A stretch of DNA of 64,000 nt, taken from the NCBI RefSeq assembly GCF_002140975.2, contig NZ_CP147247.1:4496001-4560000 (forward strand). Direction: 5' to 3'. The stretch is from Enterococcus sp. 9E7_DIV0242. Its GTDB lineage: Bacteria > Bacillota > Bacilli > Lactobacillales > Enterococcaceae. Below, piece after piece: positions 36,338 to 45,934 of the stretch. Within the stretch, counting starts at the first letter, position 1. Every line of letters starts with the position of its first letter. A model generated the notes under the pieces. That model searched no databases and was not told the DNA's origin. It worked only from the letters and a program-made list of their open reading frames with translations. A program made the position numbers and the translations under genes.

Positions 36338-37629
36338 GCGACTATTTGACGATGGCCGAGCTTGAAAACAGCACATTAAAAGATATCTACGCCTATGCAA
36401 AGCAATTTAAGATACCTTATTACAGTCAAATGAATAAAAAAGAGCTTTCTTTGGCAGTGATTCGTGCTCAGGCAGAAAAGCAAGGCTTCTTCTTCATGGA
36501 AGGGATTTTGGATATCGTTTCTCAGGATGGCTATGGCTTTTTGCGTCCTATCAACTATGGACCAAGTGCTGAAGATATCTATATTTCTACGTCTCAGATT
36601 CGTCGTTTTGGATTAAGAAATGGCGATAAGGTGGCAGGGAAAGCCAGACCACCGAAGGAATCAGAACGTTATTACGGCTTAATGCATGTAGAGAGTGTCA
36701 ATGGAAAAGATCCGGAAGAAGCAAAGCAACGTCCACATTTTCCCGCGTTAACTCCGTTATATCCGGAAAAGCAAATAGTTTTAGAAACAACGCCTGGGAG
36801 AGTATCCACTCGGATGATCGACATCTTTTCACCAGTAGGATTCGGTCAACGTGGGTTAATTGTTGCGCCTCCGAAAGCTGGTAAGACAAGTGTTCTGAAG
36901 GAAATCGCTAATGGGATTACGGAAAATCATCCAGAGGTTGAGTTGATCCTATTGCTAATCGATGAACGACCGGAAGAGGTGACCGATTTAGAGCGTAGTG
37001 TAAAAGGGGATGTTGTATCGTCTACCTTTGATCAACAGCCGCAAAACCATACGCGTGTTGCTGAACTTGTTTTAGATCGTGCCATGCGTCTTGTCGAAGA
37101 CAAACGAGATGTTGTTATTCTGATGGACAGCATTACTCGATTGGCGAGAGCGTATAACCTTGTTATACCACCAAGTGGGCGAACATTGAGTGGTGGGATC
37201 GATCCTGCTGCATTTTATAAACCAAAACGTTTCTTTGGAGCTGCTCGTAATATTGAAGAGGGCGGAAGCTTAACGATCCTTGCAACGGCACTTGTAGATA
37301 CAGGAAGCCGAATGGACGATATGATCTATGAAGAGTTCAAGGGGACAGGGAATATGGAGCTTCATCTATCAAGAGAGCTGGCCGAGCGTCGTATTTTCCC
37401 TGCAATCGACATCAAGAAATCAGGTACGAGAAAAGAAGATTTGCTGATGAACAGCGAACAGCTTGAAGAAATCTGGAAGCTGAGAAAAAATATGAAAGGC
37501 GACTCTTTGGAATACACAGAGCAGCTGATCAAGTTCCTGCGAAAAACAAAGAACAACCAGGATTTTTTCACAGCATTTCATGATGTATCCTTCAATAAGG
37601 CAGCACCTAAAAGAAATTTAAAAAGATGA
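36334..37629 (+). CDS. rho: Transcription termination factor Rho
   Basis: Rho is a hexameric RNA-dependent ATPase that ends transcription. The 431-residue protein has the N-terminal helix bundle ([19 protein letters not shown]), the RNA-binding cold-shock-like domain ([17 protein letters not shown]), the Walker [32 protein letters not shown] and the Q/R-loop region. ATGA overlap with murA2 suggests coupled translation. Confidence 0.97.
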   Translation: MSDYLTMAELENSTLKDIYAYAKQFKIPYYSQMNKKELSLAVIRAQAEKQGFFFMEGILDIVSQDGYGFLRPINYGPSAEDIYISTSQIRRFGLRNGDKVAGKARPPKESERYYGLMHVESVNGKDPEEAKQRPHFPALTPLYPEKQIVLETTPGRVSTRMIDIFSPVGFGQRGLIVAPPKAGKTSVLKEIANGITENHPEVELILLLIDERPEEVTDLERSVKGDVVSSTFDQQPQNHTRVAELVLDRAMRLVEDKRDVVILMDSITRLARAYNLVIPPSGRTLSGGIDPAAFYKPKRFFGAARNIEEGGSLTILATALVDTGSRMDDMIYEEFKGTGNMELHLSRELAERRIFPAIDIKKSGTRKEDLLMNSEQLEEIWKLRKNMKGDSLEYTEQLIKFLRKTKNNQDFFTAFHDVSFNKAAPKRNLKR

Positions 37630-37658
37630 TTGCAACGAAAAATAAAACATGCTATTAT
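37630..37658 (+). promoter_or_regulatory. Promoter of rpmE2
   Basis: TTGCAA (37630-37635), 17 nt, TATTAT (37653-37658) lies just after the rho stop, giving rpmE2 its own start. A short CTCTGA/TCAGGG hairpin before the ribosome-binding site may belong to an L31-type leader. Confidence 0.6.
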
Positions 37659-37728
37659 TGTACTGTTGTATATCGACAAAATAACTCTGATTCAGCAAAT
37701 GACTCAGGGCAAAGGAGCGAAAGAAAGT

Positions 37729-37992
37729 ATGAAACAAGAAATTCATCCAGATTACCATCCAGTAGTATTTATGGATTCAACTACTGGTTTCAAATTCTTG
37801 TCAGGTTCTACAAAGAACACACAAGAAACAGTTGAATGGGAAGACGGAAACACTTACCCACTGATTCGTGTGGAGGTTACCTCTGACTCTCATCCATTCT
37901 ATACTGGACGTCAAAAATTCACTCAAGCAGACGGACGTGTGGACCGCTTCAACAAGAAATACGGTCTCAAAGACGCAAACGCTGGCGAGTAA
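37729..37992 (+). CDS. rpmE2: Ribosomal protein L31 type B
   Basis: The 87-residue protein is the type B (zinc-independent) L31: it starts [17 protein letters not shown], contains [20 protein letters not shown], and has no cysteine. The ATG follows AAAGGAG at about 11 nt, slightly long; in-frame upstream ATGs have no ribosome-binding site. It follows rho, as in many Firmicutes. Confidence 0.96.
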   Translation: MKQEIHPDYHPVVFMDSTTGFKFLSGSTKNTQETVEWEDGNTYPLIRVEVTSDSHPFYTGRQKFTQADGRVDRFNKKYGLKDANAGE

Positions 37993-38014
37993 TCAAACGA
38001 TTGTCACAAATAAA

Positions 38015-38048
38015 GAGTTTCTCTTGTATAAGAGAGATTCTTTTTTTC
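38015..38048 (+). terminator. Terminator of rpmE2
   Basis: GAGTTTCTCTT pairs with AAGAGAGATTC (one mismatch) around a GTAT loop, followed by seven T. Confidence 0.8.
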
Positions 38049-38140
38049 TTATATTTATGAAGACTTTGTCATTCGTTATAGGTGATATATAGTTGTTTTG
38101 ACTTAACACAAGAGATAATCGAATAAAAAGGAGGAAACAG

Positions 38141-38791
38141 ATGGATTTTGTTGCATTTGATTTTAGTTATTACAAGCGAACGATGGAGGGGATGTACCAC
38201 AGCTATTATCTAAAGCGAATTGTTGTCATGGCTGTTGGGTTACTGATTACAATCCTGTATACAATATTTTTCCCTGAAAGTATTTGGATTAATCTATTAT
38301 TGATTTTGTTATTTGGTGCAGGAGGGATCTTTTTCATTCGTCAGAGAATGCAGTTTCATGTATTGTATGATGATTTTTTGAAAGCAAATGAGCGGGAGCC
38401 TAAAATTGAAAAGCTTGAAGAAGATGAGTTCACCTACAATGTCTTACTTGAAAATGGAGAGAAGCTGAGGATCAATAAAAATGGTGTTCGTAACTTACCC
38501 TCTAACAATAAGGAGTTGACGTTACTCGTCGGGTTCACGAAAGCATTTTTTAGTAAGCAGCCCTTCCATGTGGTTTATTATAATATGTTTGACCTAACCT
38601 ATGAAGAAAAATACCGATTAAGCAAGAATAGGGTATCTAGAGTGCCGCGTTTTTTACGACCATTTACTTGGCGAAATCTTAAATCAAGCTCAACTAATTT
38701 ATTTCGCTTAATTATCGGCAATCTGCTTACCTTGTATCTGCTGTATCGTTTGATTCGTTATGTGATCAGCATCGTTCAAACCATTTTGTAG
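38141..38791 (+). CDS. Uncharacterised membrane protein (YcxB-like topology)
   Basis: The 216-residue protein has two adjacent transmembrane helices (about 27-45 and 48-66), a soluble middle domain (about 80-180, beta-rich with NKNGVRNLPSNNKELTLLVGF) and a C-terminal hydrophobic segment (about 188-214). This resembles YcxB-like proteins but I am not certain. The ATG follows AAGGAGG. It is monocistronic. Confidence 0.65.
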   Translation: MDFVAFDFSYYKRTMEGMYHSYYLKRIVVMAVGLLITILYTIFFPESIWINLLLILLFGAGGIFFIRQRMQFHVLYDDFLKANEREPKIEKLEEDEFTYNVLLENGEKLRINKNGVRNLPSNNKELTLLVGFTKAFFSKQPFHVVYYNMFDLTYEEKYRLSKNRVSRVPRFLRPFTWRNLKSSSTNLFRLIIGNLLTLYLLYRLIRYVISIVQTIL

Positions 38792-38809
38792 TCAAGAAAA
38801 ATAAACGGC

Positions 38810-38858
38810 AATAAAGGACTGAGTTGTTGGCTATACGCGGACAGCTCGAGCCTTTTCT
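38810..38858 (+). terminator. Terminator after the membrane protein gene
   Basis: A hairpin with an internal loop (AGG...TGAGTTGT with ACAGCTCG...CCT) is followed by TTTTCTTTTT. Confidence 0.6.
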
Positions 38859-38910
38859 TTTTAATATATAGAAGGAAAAATGGGGCAATAAGACCCCGCA
38901 AAGGAGAAAA

Positions 38911-39309
38911 ATGATGATAGAAAAAAGAAATCCACAAACGATCCATCCACCTTTAGGAGCCTATGTTCATCAAGTTGAATTAGTAGGGAATATTCGTTGG
39001 CTGACGCTATCAGGACAGGTTGGCATGACTAAATCAAAAGAGTTGCCGGAGAACCCAGAGGAACAATTTAAAGAAGCCTTAGAAAATATTAGAAAAAATC
39101 TGGAAGCTGGAAACATGGGGGTTCAGGATTTAACGAAGCTAGTCTTATATCTTGTTGAGCCGATTGATTTTGACCGAAGAACGCAGATGCTTAATGATTT
39201 TCTTCAAGGTACGGAGGTGTGTATGACTCTGTTGTATGTCAAGGCATTGGCGACACCTAAAATAATGGTAGAGATCGATGCATGGGCAGCCTGCGAAGCA
39301 ATAGATTAG
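38911..39309 (+). CDS. Rid (YjgF/YER057c) family protein without the canonical Arg
   Basis: The 132-residue protein has the Rid fold pattern: LSGQVGMTKSKELPENPEEQ, NMGVQDLTKLVLYLV, and a C-terminal PKIMVEIDAWAACEA. RidA enamine/imine deaminases have a catalytic Arg about ten residues before the VEI motif; here the corresponding stretch is CMTLLYVKALATPK, with no Arg. It is therefore a Rid paralogue of uncertain activity. The ATG follows AAAGGAG; a second ATG is adjacent. Confidence 0.85.
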   Translation: MMIEKRNPQTIHPPLGAYVHQVELVGNIRWLTLSGQVGMTKSKELPENPEEQFKEALENIRKNLEAGNMGVQDLTKLVLYLVEPIDFDRRTQMLNDFLQGTEVCMTLLYVKALATPKIMVEIDAWAACEAID

Positions 39310-39489
39310 CCAACCATCGGAACTGTCGAAATTTGAAAAAATAGCTATGAGTTCGCCAAAACAGTTACCTAGATTGTTTGTATTTATCAGAGGTATCACA
39401 TGGGCGGAATACATGCGTAACTGCCGATTGAGTGTAGTAGCAGCCTAAGTTTGTAGAGAGCTATTACCACTTGCTTTTTTTACAAGCAA

Positions 39490-39537
39490 AAACCTGAATC
39501 AGTTCACGATTATCGTGTCATTGATTCAGGTTTTTTT
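39490..39537. terminator. Bidirectional terminator
   Basis: AACCTGAATCA pairs with TGATTCAGGTT, flanked by A and T runs, between convergent genes. It serves the minus-strand HAD gene and probably the Rid gene. Confidence 0.85.
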
Positions 39538-39539
39538 CT

Positions 39540-40346
39540 TTAGTTCAAGCTCAAATAGTTTGCCAGATAATCAGCTAATCCATCTTCGTCATTGGTTTGG
39601 TCTGTAATATCATTGGCGACACTTTTAATATGGTCTGTGGCATTTTGCATGGCAACACCCCAACCAGCATATTCCAGCATCTCCTCATCATTATGCTCAT
39701 CTCCAAAAGCGATGATATCTTTTTGTTTGATATTCAGGTAGTCAGCAACTTCAGCAACGCCCTTGGCTTTTTGGATTCCTTTTGAAACAACCTCAAGAAT
39801 TGGCATAGCACCGCCCCATGTACGAATATCTAAGTGATCACCATATTGATTCATTAATGTATCTGAAATTCCTCCAACCAGTTCTCGTGGTGCACAAAGC
39901 ATCAGAGAGGTTGGGTCGGTTGTCAGATTTTGAGCATTCAGCAGATTTTTCTCAGTAGCCTCTGCCGCAAAGAATTTTTCATCAAAGTGATCAAACGTGT
40001 CGATAAAGAATGTTTCTTTGTTTTCAGCAGCAACGAAATCAAGATTTAAGGCCTTTTTCTGTGAGATGATATCGAAAACGATCTCTCGGTCTACACTCGA
40101 AGCACGCTCATTTTCCCAAGTTTTTTCAGGGATGTGTACAAGTCCACCATTAAAATTGACCATAGGTGTATCCAACTTTAGTTGGCGGTAAAACTGGTGG
40201 CTCAAACGATAAGGGCGACCAGTGGCAATACTCACATAATGCCCTTGGGCAATGGCTTTTTGTAGTGTCTTTTCAGTTTTTTCGCTAATCAAGGATTGGA
40301 CATTTAAGGTTGTTCCATCCAAATCGATCGCAATTAGTTTTTTCAA
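39540..40346 (-). CDS. Cof-type HAD-IIB sugar-phosphate phosphatase
   Basis: The 268-residue haloacid-dehalogenase phosphatase has the nucleophile motif AIDLDGTTL at the start, motif II/III SIATGRPYR and the Mg-binding IIAFGDEHNDEEML, with a type IIB cap. Substrates of Cof proteins are varied small phosphates. A TTG start at 40346 is chosen because TAGGAGG lies 7 nt upstream; a longer frame exists but lacks a site. Confidence 0.9.
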   Translation of the reverse strand: MKKLIAIDLDGTTLNVQSLISEKTEKTLQKAIAQGHYVSIATGRPYRLSHQFYRQLKLDTPMVNFNGGLVHIPEKTWENERASSVDREIVFDIISQKKALNLDFVAAENKETFFIDTFDHFDEKFFAAEATEKNLLNAQNLTTDPTSLMLCAPRELVGGISDTLMNQYGDHLDIRTWGGAMPILEVVSKGIQKAKGVAEVADYLNIKQKDIIAFGDEHNDEEMLEYAGWGVAMQNATDHIKSVANDITDQTNDEDGLADYLANYLSLN

Positions 40347-40458
40347 AGCATTTCCTCCTAGGACAAATTTCTTTTTCACTAGTCTAGCACAAAGAACAAA
40401 AATGACAAGTCAAAATGAAGAAAAAAGCAGGAAAAGCAGAGGATTTTAGCGAAAAGAA

Positions 40459-40499
40459 TGTCAATTGATATTGACACTCATTTGAATAATTGTTAGTCT
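40459..40499 (+). promoter_or_regulatory. Perfect dyad overlapping the promoter of the LPXTG nucleotidase
   Basis: TGTCAAT-TGAT-ATTGACA (40459-40476) is a perfect inverted repeat whose right arm supplies the -35 TTGACA (40471-40476). A -10 candidate TAGTCT lies 17 nt downstream. Such overlap suggests a repressor site; the regulator is unknown. Confidence 0.5.
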
Positions 40500-40531
40500 G
40501 AAAGATGAGAACAATAAGGAGGAACAAGTAG

Positions 40532-42793
40532 ATGAAGAAGAGAAATAGGGGGCTGGGTCTTTTACTGACATCAGTAACAGTCTTTGGGGCAAGCAGCTTC
40601 TTGTTTAATAATGAACAAACCGTGTACGCGGAAGAAACTGGAAGTGTTCCTGTTCAGCTTTTAGGAATCAATGACTTCCATGGGGCTTTGAGTACAACTG
40701 GAACGTTTAAGGACGATGCCGGCAATAGCGTGAGTAATACAGGAACGGCTGCTTTACTGGCAGGCTATTTAAATCAGGCTGAGAAGGCATTTGCGGATGC
40801 CAACGAGGGAGCCCAGACCTTACGTGTTCAATCAGGCGACATGGTAGGGGCAAGCCCGGCAAATTCTGGATTGCTTCAAGATGAACCAACTATCAAGGTA
40901 TTGAATGAAATGAATTTTTCTGTAGGTACACTTGGAAATCACGAGTTTGATGAAGGGTTGGCAGAATTCAACCGAATCATGACTGGCGGCAATCCAACAA
41001 GTGATCCTTATGGAATCTTAAAAGACTATCCTAGAGAAGCATCTAAGACAGAACTAGTTGTAGGGAATGTTGTTAAAAAGGGAACCGAAGAAATACCTTA
41101 TGGCTGGCAACCGTATACAATCAAAGAAGTCGGTACAGACAAAAAGGTCAAAATTGGTTTTATTGGCGTAGTGACGACAGAAATACCAAATTTAGTATTG
41201 AAGGATCATTATCAAGACTATGATTTCCTAGATGAGGCAGAAACGATTGCTTATTATGCAGATGAATTACAAGAACAAGGCGTAAATGCAATTGTTGTTC
41301 TTGCTCATGTTCCTTCAACAAGTAAAGCAAATGTAGTTTCCGGTGAAGCAGCGGAAATTTTAGAAAAGGTAAATACAATCGATCCTCAAAACAGTGTAGA
41401 TGTTCTTTTGGCAGGCCATAACCATCAGTATACAAATGGCTTAGTTGGAAAGACACGTGTGGTTCAATCGACATCTCAAGGAAAAGGATACGCAGATGTA
41501 CGCGGACACATAGATGTTGAAACACAAGATTTTACAGAGGCACCTTCTGCTGAAATCGTACCTGTCGTTCCGGAAGGGGACAATGTACCAGCTGCCGATG
41601 AGAAAACTGCGGCAATTGTTGCGGATGCAGATAGTCGGGTAGAAGCTGTGACGAGTAAAAAAATTGGGACAGCTAAGACAGCAGAAGCGATTACTCGAGA
41701 AACTAATGAGTATAAAGAGTCACCTGTTGGTAATCTGATTACCGATGGTCAAGTTGCCATGGCTCAAGCTAAAGGGATCGATGCAGACTTTGCTATGACT
41801 AATAATGGCGGGATTCGTGCAGACCTAGCTGTTGGTAGTAACGGAGAAATCACATGGGGCGCTGCTCAGGCAGTTCAGCCATTTGGGAATATTATGCAGA
41901 TCGTAGAAATGACTGGGGCACAGATTGAACAGGTGCTAAATGAACAATACGATGATCAAGAAAAATACTTCCTGCAGGTTTCTGGATTGTCCTATACATT
42001 TGTGAAGAATGATAATGAGGATCAACCCTTCAAGGTCCATGAAATCAAGGATTCAGAAGGAAATCTTGTTAAAGCTGATCAAACCTATAAAGTAGTCATT
42101 AATGACTTCTTATATGGTGGTGGCGATGGTTTCGCAGGTTTCACTCAGGCGAAACTAGTGGATGCTATGCAGCCGGATACAGAAACCTTCATTGGTTATA
42201 TTGAGTCAAAAGAAGCTGCTGGTGAGCTGATCGAAGCAGGGATTCAGGAACGAAAGAAACTGATTGAAGAACCTTCTATCTTACCAGAGGATAAGGAAGT
42301 AGCTATTCGGGCCGCGACCTTCTTTGATCCACTTCATGAGACAGATCAGTATCTTCAAGGTGTGACATTGCCAAATGCAACAGTCGTTCTATTTGACGGA
42401 GAGATTCCTCAAAGTAAAATTGCTGGAAACGTTCTTCCGGAAGGTGATATTACCGCAAAAGCGGACAGTGAAGGACGAGTAAGAATCGATGTTACTGAGC
42501 TGAACCTGAAAGGCAAGAAACGCGTGACTGCGGTTGTTATTGATGAAGAGAAAAATAGTGCAGTTTTCCCTCTGGACGTATTGAGTGAAGTACCTGCAAC
42601 TACAGACTCTTCAAGCTCTTCTGTTGAAGAATCTGTTACAAAACAAAGCGGAGGCACTACAACTTCTTCTGATAAACCAACAGGATCTTTACCAGATACG
42701 GGTGAAGCGATCACAAACATTAGCCTGATTTCCGGTTTAGTTCTTTTAGCCGGTGGTTCATTCTTGATTCTCAAGAAAAAATCAAAAGTATAG
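40532..42793 (+). CDS. LPXTG-anchored bifunctional metallophosphatase / 5'-nucleotidase
   Basis: The 753-residue surface protein has a signal peptide (about 1-33), a calcineurin-like phosphatase domain with INDFHGAL, RVQSGDMVGASP, GNHEFDE and AGHNHQ, a 5'-nucleotidase C-terminal domain (SPVGNLITDG, NNGGIRADL, GGGDGFAGF), an Ig-like segment, a Ser/Thr linker, and a sortase signal LPDTG at 720-724 with hydrophobic tail and KKKSKV. Such enzymes dephosphorylate extracellular nucleotides, yielding adenosine and nutrients. The ATG follows AAGGAGG. Confidence 0.94.
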   Translation: MKKRNRGLGLLLTSVTVFGASSFLFNNEQTVYAEETGSVPVQLLGINDFHGALSTTGTFKDDAGNSVSNTGTAALLAGYLNQAEKAFADANEGAQTLRVQSGDMVGASPANSGLLQDEPTIKVLNEMNFSVGTLGNHEFDEGLAEFNRIMTGGNPTSDPYGILKDYPREASKTELVVGNVVKKGTEEIPYGWQPYTIKEVGTDKKVKIGFIGVVTTEIPNLVLKDHYQDYDFLDEAETIAYYADELQEQGVNAIVVLAHVPSTSKANVVSGEAAEILEKVNTIDPQNSVDVLLAGHNHQYTNGLVGKTRVVQSTSQGKGYADVRGHIDVETQDFTEAPSAEIVPVVPEGDNVPAADEKTAAIVADADSRVEAVTSKKIGTAKTAEAITRETNEYKESPVGNLITDGQVAMAQAKGIDADFAMTNNGGIRADLAVGSNGEITWGAAQAVQPFGNIMQIVEMTGAQIEQVLNEQYDDQEKYFLQVSGLSYTFVKNDNEDQPFKVHEIKDSEGNLVKADQTYKVVINDFLYGGGDGFAGFTQAKLVDAMQPDTETFIGYIESKEAAGELIEAGIQERKKLIEEPSILPEDKEVAIRAATFFDPLHETDQYLQGVTLPNATVVLFDGEIPQSKIAGNVLPEGDITAKADSEGRVRIDVTELNLKGKKRVTAVVIDEEKNSAVFPLDVLSEVPATTDSSSSSVEESVTKQSGGTTTSSDKPTGSLPDTGEAITNISLISGLVLLAGGSFLILKKKSKV

Positions 42794-42804
42794 ATCGATT
42801 AAGA

Positions 42805-42836
42805 GTCTAGGATTTTAATATCCTAGGCTTTTTTTT
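42805..42836 (+). terminator. Terminator of the nucleotidase gene
   Basis: TCTAGGA (42806-42812) pairs with TCCTAGG (42821-42827), extended by flanking pairs, followed by eight T. Confidence 0.8.
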
Positions 42837-42874
42837 GTGTTTACAAAGATAATTACTTGATCTGAAAACGATTG

Positions 42875-42887
42875 AAATACGAACATT
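42875..42887 (+). promoter_or_regulatory. Candidate PurBox upstream of the purine permease
   Basis: AAATACGAACATT matches the PurR box consensus AWWWCCGAACWWT at all but one position, and lies 15 nt before a TATAAT (42903-42908). PurR control of a purine permease is plausible but inferred. Confidence 0.4.
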
Positions 42888-43041
42888 AAAAATAATTAAT
42901 GATATAATAGTTAGTAATTTGTTGAAAAATGATTGAATGTCTCCTATAATTTAATAGTATTTGTTGGGAATTGCTAATTGCTCTTATTTTTATTTTTCCG
43001 GCAAACAATTAGGAACAACTTTGAGGGAGAGAGAAAAATTC

Positions 43042-44448
43042 ATGGAAAAGTTTTTCAAATTAAAAGAAAACCGAACAACGGTTTCAACAGAAATGATGGC
43101 AGGAATCACAACATTCTTTGCTATGAGCTATATCTTGTTTGTTAATCCATCTATTTTATCAGAAACAGGAATGCCATTTCAGGCGGTCTTTCTAGCAACG
43201 ATCATCGCATCGATCATTGGAACACTCGTGATGGGATTGTTTGCAAACGTACCGTACGCACAGGCACCGGGTATGGGCTTGAATGCCTTTTTCACATTTA
43301 CAGTTGTGTTTGGTCTTGGCTATACGTGGCAGCAAGCGTTGGCGATGGTATTTATTTGTGGGTTAGTCAATATTTTGATCACCGTAACAAAAATTCGTAA
43401 ATTGGTTATTCGCGCAATTCCGGAAAGCTTGCAACATGCAATTGGTGGTGGAATAGGTATTTTTGTGGCTTATGTAGGGATCAAAAATGCGGGACTTCTT
43501 GATTTTACTGTTCAGGCTGAGCCTATCAATGGTGCTGTGAATGGTGATAGCATAGTACCTGCTTTGGGGAACTTCAATAATCCGGGAATCATTCTTGCAG
43601 TAATCGGTTTGGTGATTATGACAATTCTTGTTGTCATGAATGTACGGGGAGCAATTCTTATCGGAATAGTCCTTACTACTTTATTGGCAATTCCAATGGG
43701 AGTCGTTGATCTGTCTGCTATTGATTGGCAAGAGAATTCTTTGGGGAGCTCAATTTCTGCTTTAGGTACGACTTTTGGTGCAGCCTTTGGACCGGATGGA
43801 ATGCAGTCGCTATTTAGTGATACATCTAAAATCCCTCAGGTATTGATGACGGTCATTGCGTTTAGTCTATCGGACACATTTGATACTATTGGTACATTTA
43901 TCGGGACAGGCCGACGTACAGGTATTTTTTCTAAAGAAGATGAGGCAGCGCTTGAGAACAGTAAAGGACTTGCGACTAAGATGGACCGGGCGTTGTTTGC
44001 CGATGCTGTTGCTACCTCAGTAGGAGCAGTTGTGGGGACATCGAATGTGACGACATATGTGGAAAGTGCTGCTGGTATTGGTGCTGGTGGTCGTACAGGT
44101 TTGACTTCTGTTGTCGTGGCAGCACTATTTGCATTAAGCAGCTTGTTCTCGCCATTGATTTCTGTTGTTCCAGCACAGGCAACGGCACCTGCATTGATCT
44201 TAGTGGGTGTCATGATGTTGGCTTCGTTCAAAGATATCGAATGGACTGACCTTGAAGAAGCCGTACCTGCTTTCTTCGCCTCTATTTTCATGGGCTTATG
44301 CTACAGTATTTCTTACGGAATTGCAGCAGGTTTCATTTTCTTCGCAGTTGTTAAGGTTGCGAAAGGAAAAATCAATGAGGTATCGCCAATCATTTGGATT
44401 GTCAATCTATTGTTCATTCTTAATTTTGTCATTTTGGCAATATTGTAA
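43042..44448 (+). CDS. NCS2-family purine permease (AzgA/PbuG type)
   Basis: The 468-residue integral membrane protein has 12-14 hydrophobic segments and AzgA-like motifs: TTVSTEMMAGITTFFAMSY, APGMGLNAFFTF, FDTIGTFIGTGRRTG and GTSNVTTYVESAAGI. The family imports adenine, hypoxanthine or guanine. The ATG at 43042 follows GAGGGAGAGAG; an upstream in-frame start gives an unlikely N-terminal extension. No purine riboswitch is present in its leader. Confidence 0.92.
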   Translation: MEKFFKLKENRTTVSTEMMAGITTFFAMSYILFVNPSILSETGMPFQAVFLATIIASIIGTLVMGLFANVPYAQAPGMGLNAFFTFTVVFGLGYTWQQALAMVFICGLVNILITVTKIRKLVIRAIPESLQHAIGGGIGIFVAYVGIKNAGLLDFTVQAEPINGAVNGDSIVPALGNFNNPGIILAVIGLVIMTILVVMNVRGAILIGIVLTTLLAIPMGVVDLSAIDWQENSLGSSISALGTTFGAAFGPDGMQSLFSDTSKIPQVLMTVIAFSLSDTFDTIGTFIGTGRRTGIFSKEDEAALENSKGLATKMDRALFADAVATSVGAVVGTSNVTTYVESAAGIGAGGRTGLTSVVVAALFALSSLFSPLISVVPAQATAPALILVGVMMLASFKDIEWTDLEEAVPAFFASIFMGLCYSISYGIAAGFIFFAVVKVAKGKINEVSPIIWIVNLLFILNFVILAIL

Positions 44449-44496
44449 AAATGAAGGAAGTAATGAAAAATTTTTCGGGACAACGATAGAATTTTG

Positions 44497-44530
44497 ACAG
44501 AGCTGATAGGGAATCAGCTCTGTTTTTTTG
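44497..44530 (+). terminator. Terminator of the purine permease
   Basis: A perfect 11-bp stem ACAGAGCTGAT / ATCAGCTCTGT is followed by seven T. Confidence 0.9.
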
Positions 44531-44641
44531 CGAAGATATCATAGAAACAATCAAAAGTGTGAAAAACAGAAATAAAAATTTTGTGCGTTTTCTGAAAATG
44601 GAGTATAGTTAAAGAGAACCTTTATAGGCGGTGATAGAAAG

Positions 44642-45838
44642 ATGAAGATAGACTGGAAGAAGAATTTGATGGTTGCTTGGCTAGGCAGTTTTTTTACAGG
44701 TGCCAGCATTAGTTTGGTCATGCCCTTCATTCCTGTATATATTGAACAATTAGGAACACCTAAGAGCCAGGTAGAGCTTTTCTCTGGATTGGCAATTTCA
44801 GTGACGGCCTTTGCTGCGGCGATCGTTGCACCGATTTGGGGAAACCTGGCCGATCGGAAAGGTCGAAAAATCATGATGATTCGGGCAGCAGCGGGAATGA
44901 CCTTCACGATGGGCTCTTTGGCCTTTGTTCCTAACGTATACTGGTTGCTGATTATGCGTTTTCTTAACGGAATTCTGTCTGGTTATATTCCAAATGCCAC
45001 AGCGATGATTGCCTCTCAGGCACCTAAATCAAAAAGTGGTTGGGCTTTGGGAACATTATCCACGGGAGCGGTCGCAGGAAATTTGATTGGTCCATCGATT
45101 GGCGGTGCATTGGCCCAATGGTTCGGAATGGAAAACGTCTTTATCATTACTGGTTTCATGTTATTGATTACTACTCTACTGACAATCTTTATGGTCAAAG
45201 AGGATTTCGAGCCAGTCGAGAAAAAGGATTTGCTATCGACCAAGGAGATATTCTCAAAAATCGATCATCTATCGATTTTGATTGGGTTGTTCGTAACAAC
45301 TCTGATTTTGCAGGTTGGTGTGACAAGTATCAGTCCTATTCTAACTTTGTATATTCGTTCATTGAGTGGTGAGCAAGGCAACATTCTATTTGTCAGCGGA
45401 CTGATTGTATCTGTTGCGGGTGTTTCTGCGATTATCTCCTCCCCATCGTTAGGAAAACTAGGGGATAGGATAGGAAATCATAAAGTTCTTTTAGGAGGTC
45501 TGGTCCTCTCATTTCTTTGCTACATACCAATGGCTTTTGTAACAACACCTTTCCAATTAGGTGTGCTTCGTTTCATGCTTGGTTTCTCTACGGGCGCCCT
45601 GATGCCGTCGATCAATACTCTGATCGGGAAGCTGACGCCACCAGAAGGAGTTAGTCGGATTTACAGCTATAATCAGATGTTCAGTAATTTCGGTCAAGTT
45701 CTTGGACCTATGATTGGCTCAACCGTTGCCCATGGTATGGGATACAGCGCAGTGTTTATCACTACTGCCTGCTTTGTTCTAGGGAATATCGGGCTGTCTG
45801 TCTTCAACTTTAGAAAAATTTTGACGAAACGATTATAA
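44642..45838 (+). CDS. MFS multidrug efflux transporter (PmrA/NorA-like)
   Basis: The 398-residue protein has 12 transmembrane segments and the drug:H+ antiporter motifs: motif A GNLADRKGRKIM between TM2 and TM3, motif C-like GPSIGGALAQWFG in TM5, and a second GKLGDRIGNHKVL between the halves. It resembles streptococcal PmrA and enterococcal EmeA. Substrate range cannot be told. The ATG follows a weak AGGCGGTGA. It stands alone between terminators. Confidence 0.9.
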   Translation: MKIDWKKNLMVAWLGSFFTGASISLVMPFIPVYIEQLGTPKSQVELFSGLAISVTAFAAAIVAPIWGNLADRKGRKIMMIRAAAGMTFTMGSLAFVPNVYWLLIMRFLNGILSGYIPNATAMIASQAPKSKSGWALGTLSTGAVAGNLIGPSIGGALAQWFGMENVFIITGFMLLITTLLTIFMVKEDFEPVEKKDLLSTKEIFSKIDHLSILIGLFVTTLILQVGVTSISPILTLYIRSLSGEQGNILFVSGLIVSVAGVSAIISSPSLGKLGDRIGNHKVLLGGLVLSFLCYIPMAFVTTPFQLGVLRFMLGFSTGALMPSINTLIGKLTPPEGVSRIYSYNQMFSNFGQVLGPMIGSTVAHGMGYSAVFITTACFVLGNIGLSVFNFRKILTKRL

Positions 45839-45858
45839 ACAGTTGAAAACAAAAAAAA

Positions 45859-45890
45859 ACCAGTTACAATTAATGTAACTGGTTTTTTTG
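45859..45890. terminator. Bidirectional terminator
   Basis: AACCAGTTACA (45859-45869) pairs with TGTAACTGGTT (45874-45884) around four bases, with A and T runs on the two sides, between convergent genes. Confidence 0.88.
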
Positions 45891-45934
45891 AGTGTAATAG
45901 GACTTTCGTTTTTTCATAAAAGAAAAAGCAGTTG

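Noticed and set aside
42841..43041. Purine riboswitch before the NCS2 permease
   Set aside because: The conserved loop sequences of the purine aptamer cannot be found; a PurBox-like element is present instead.
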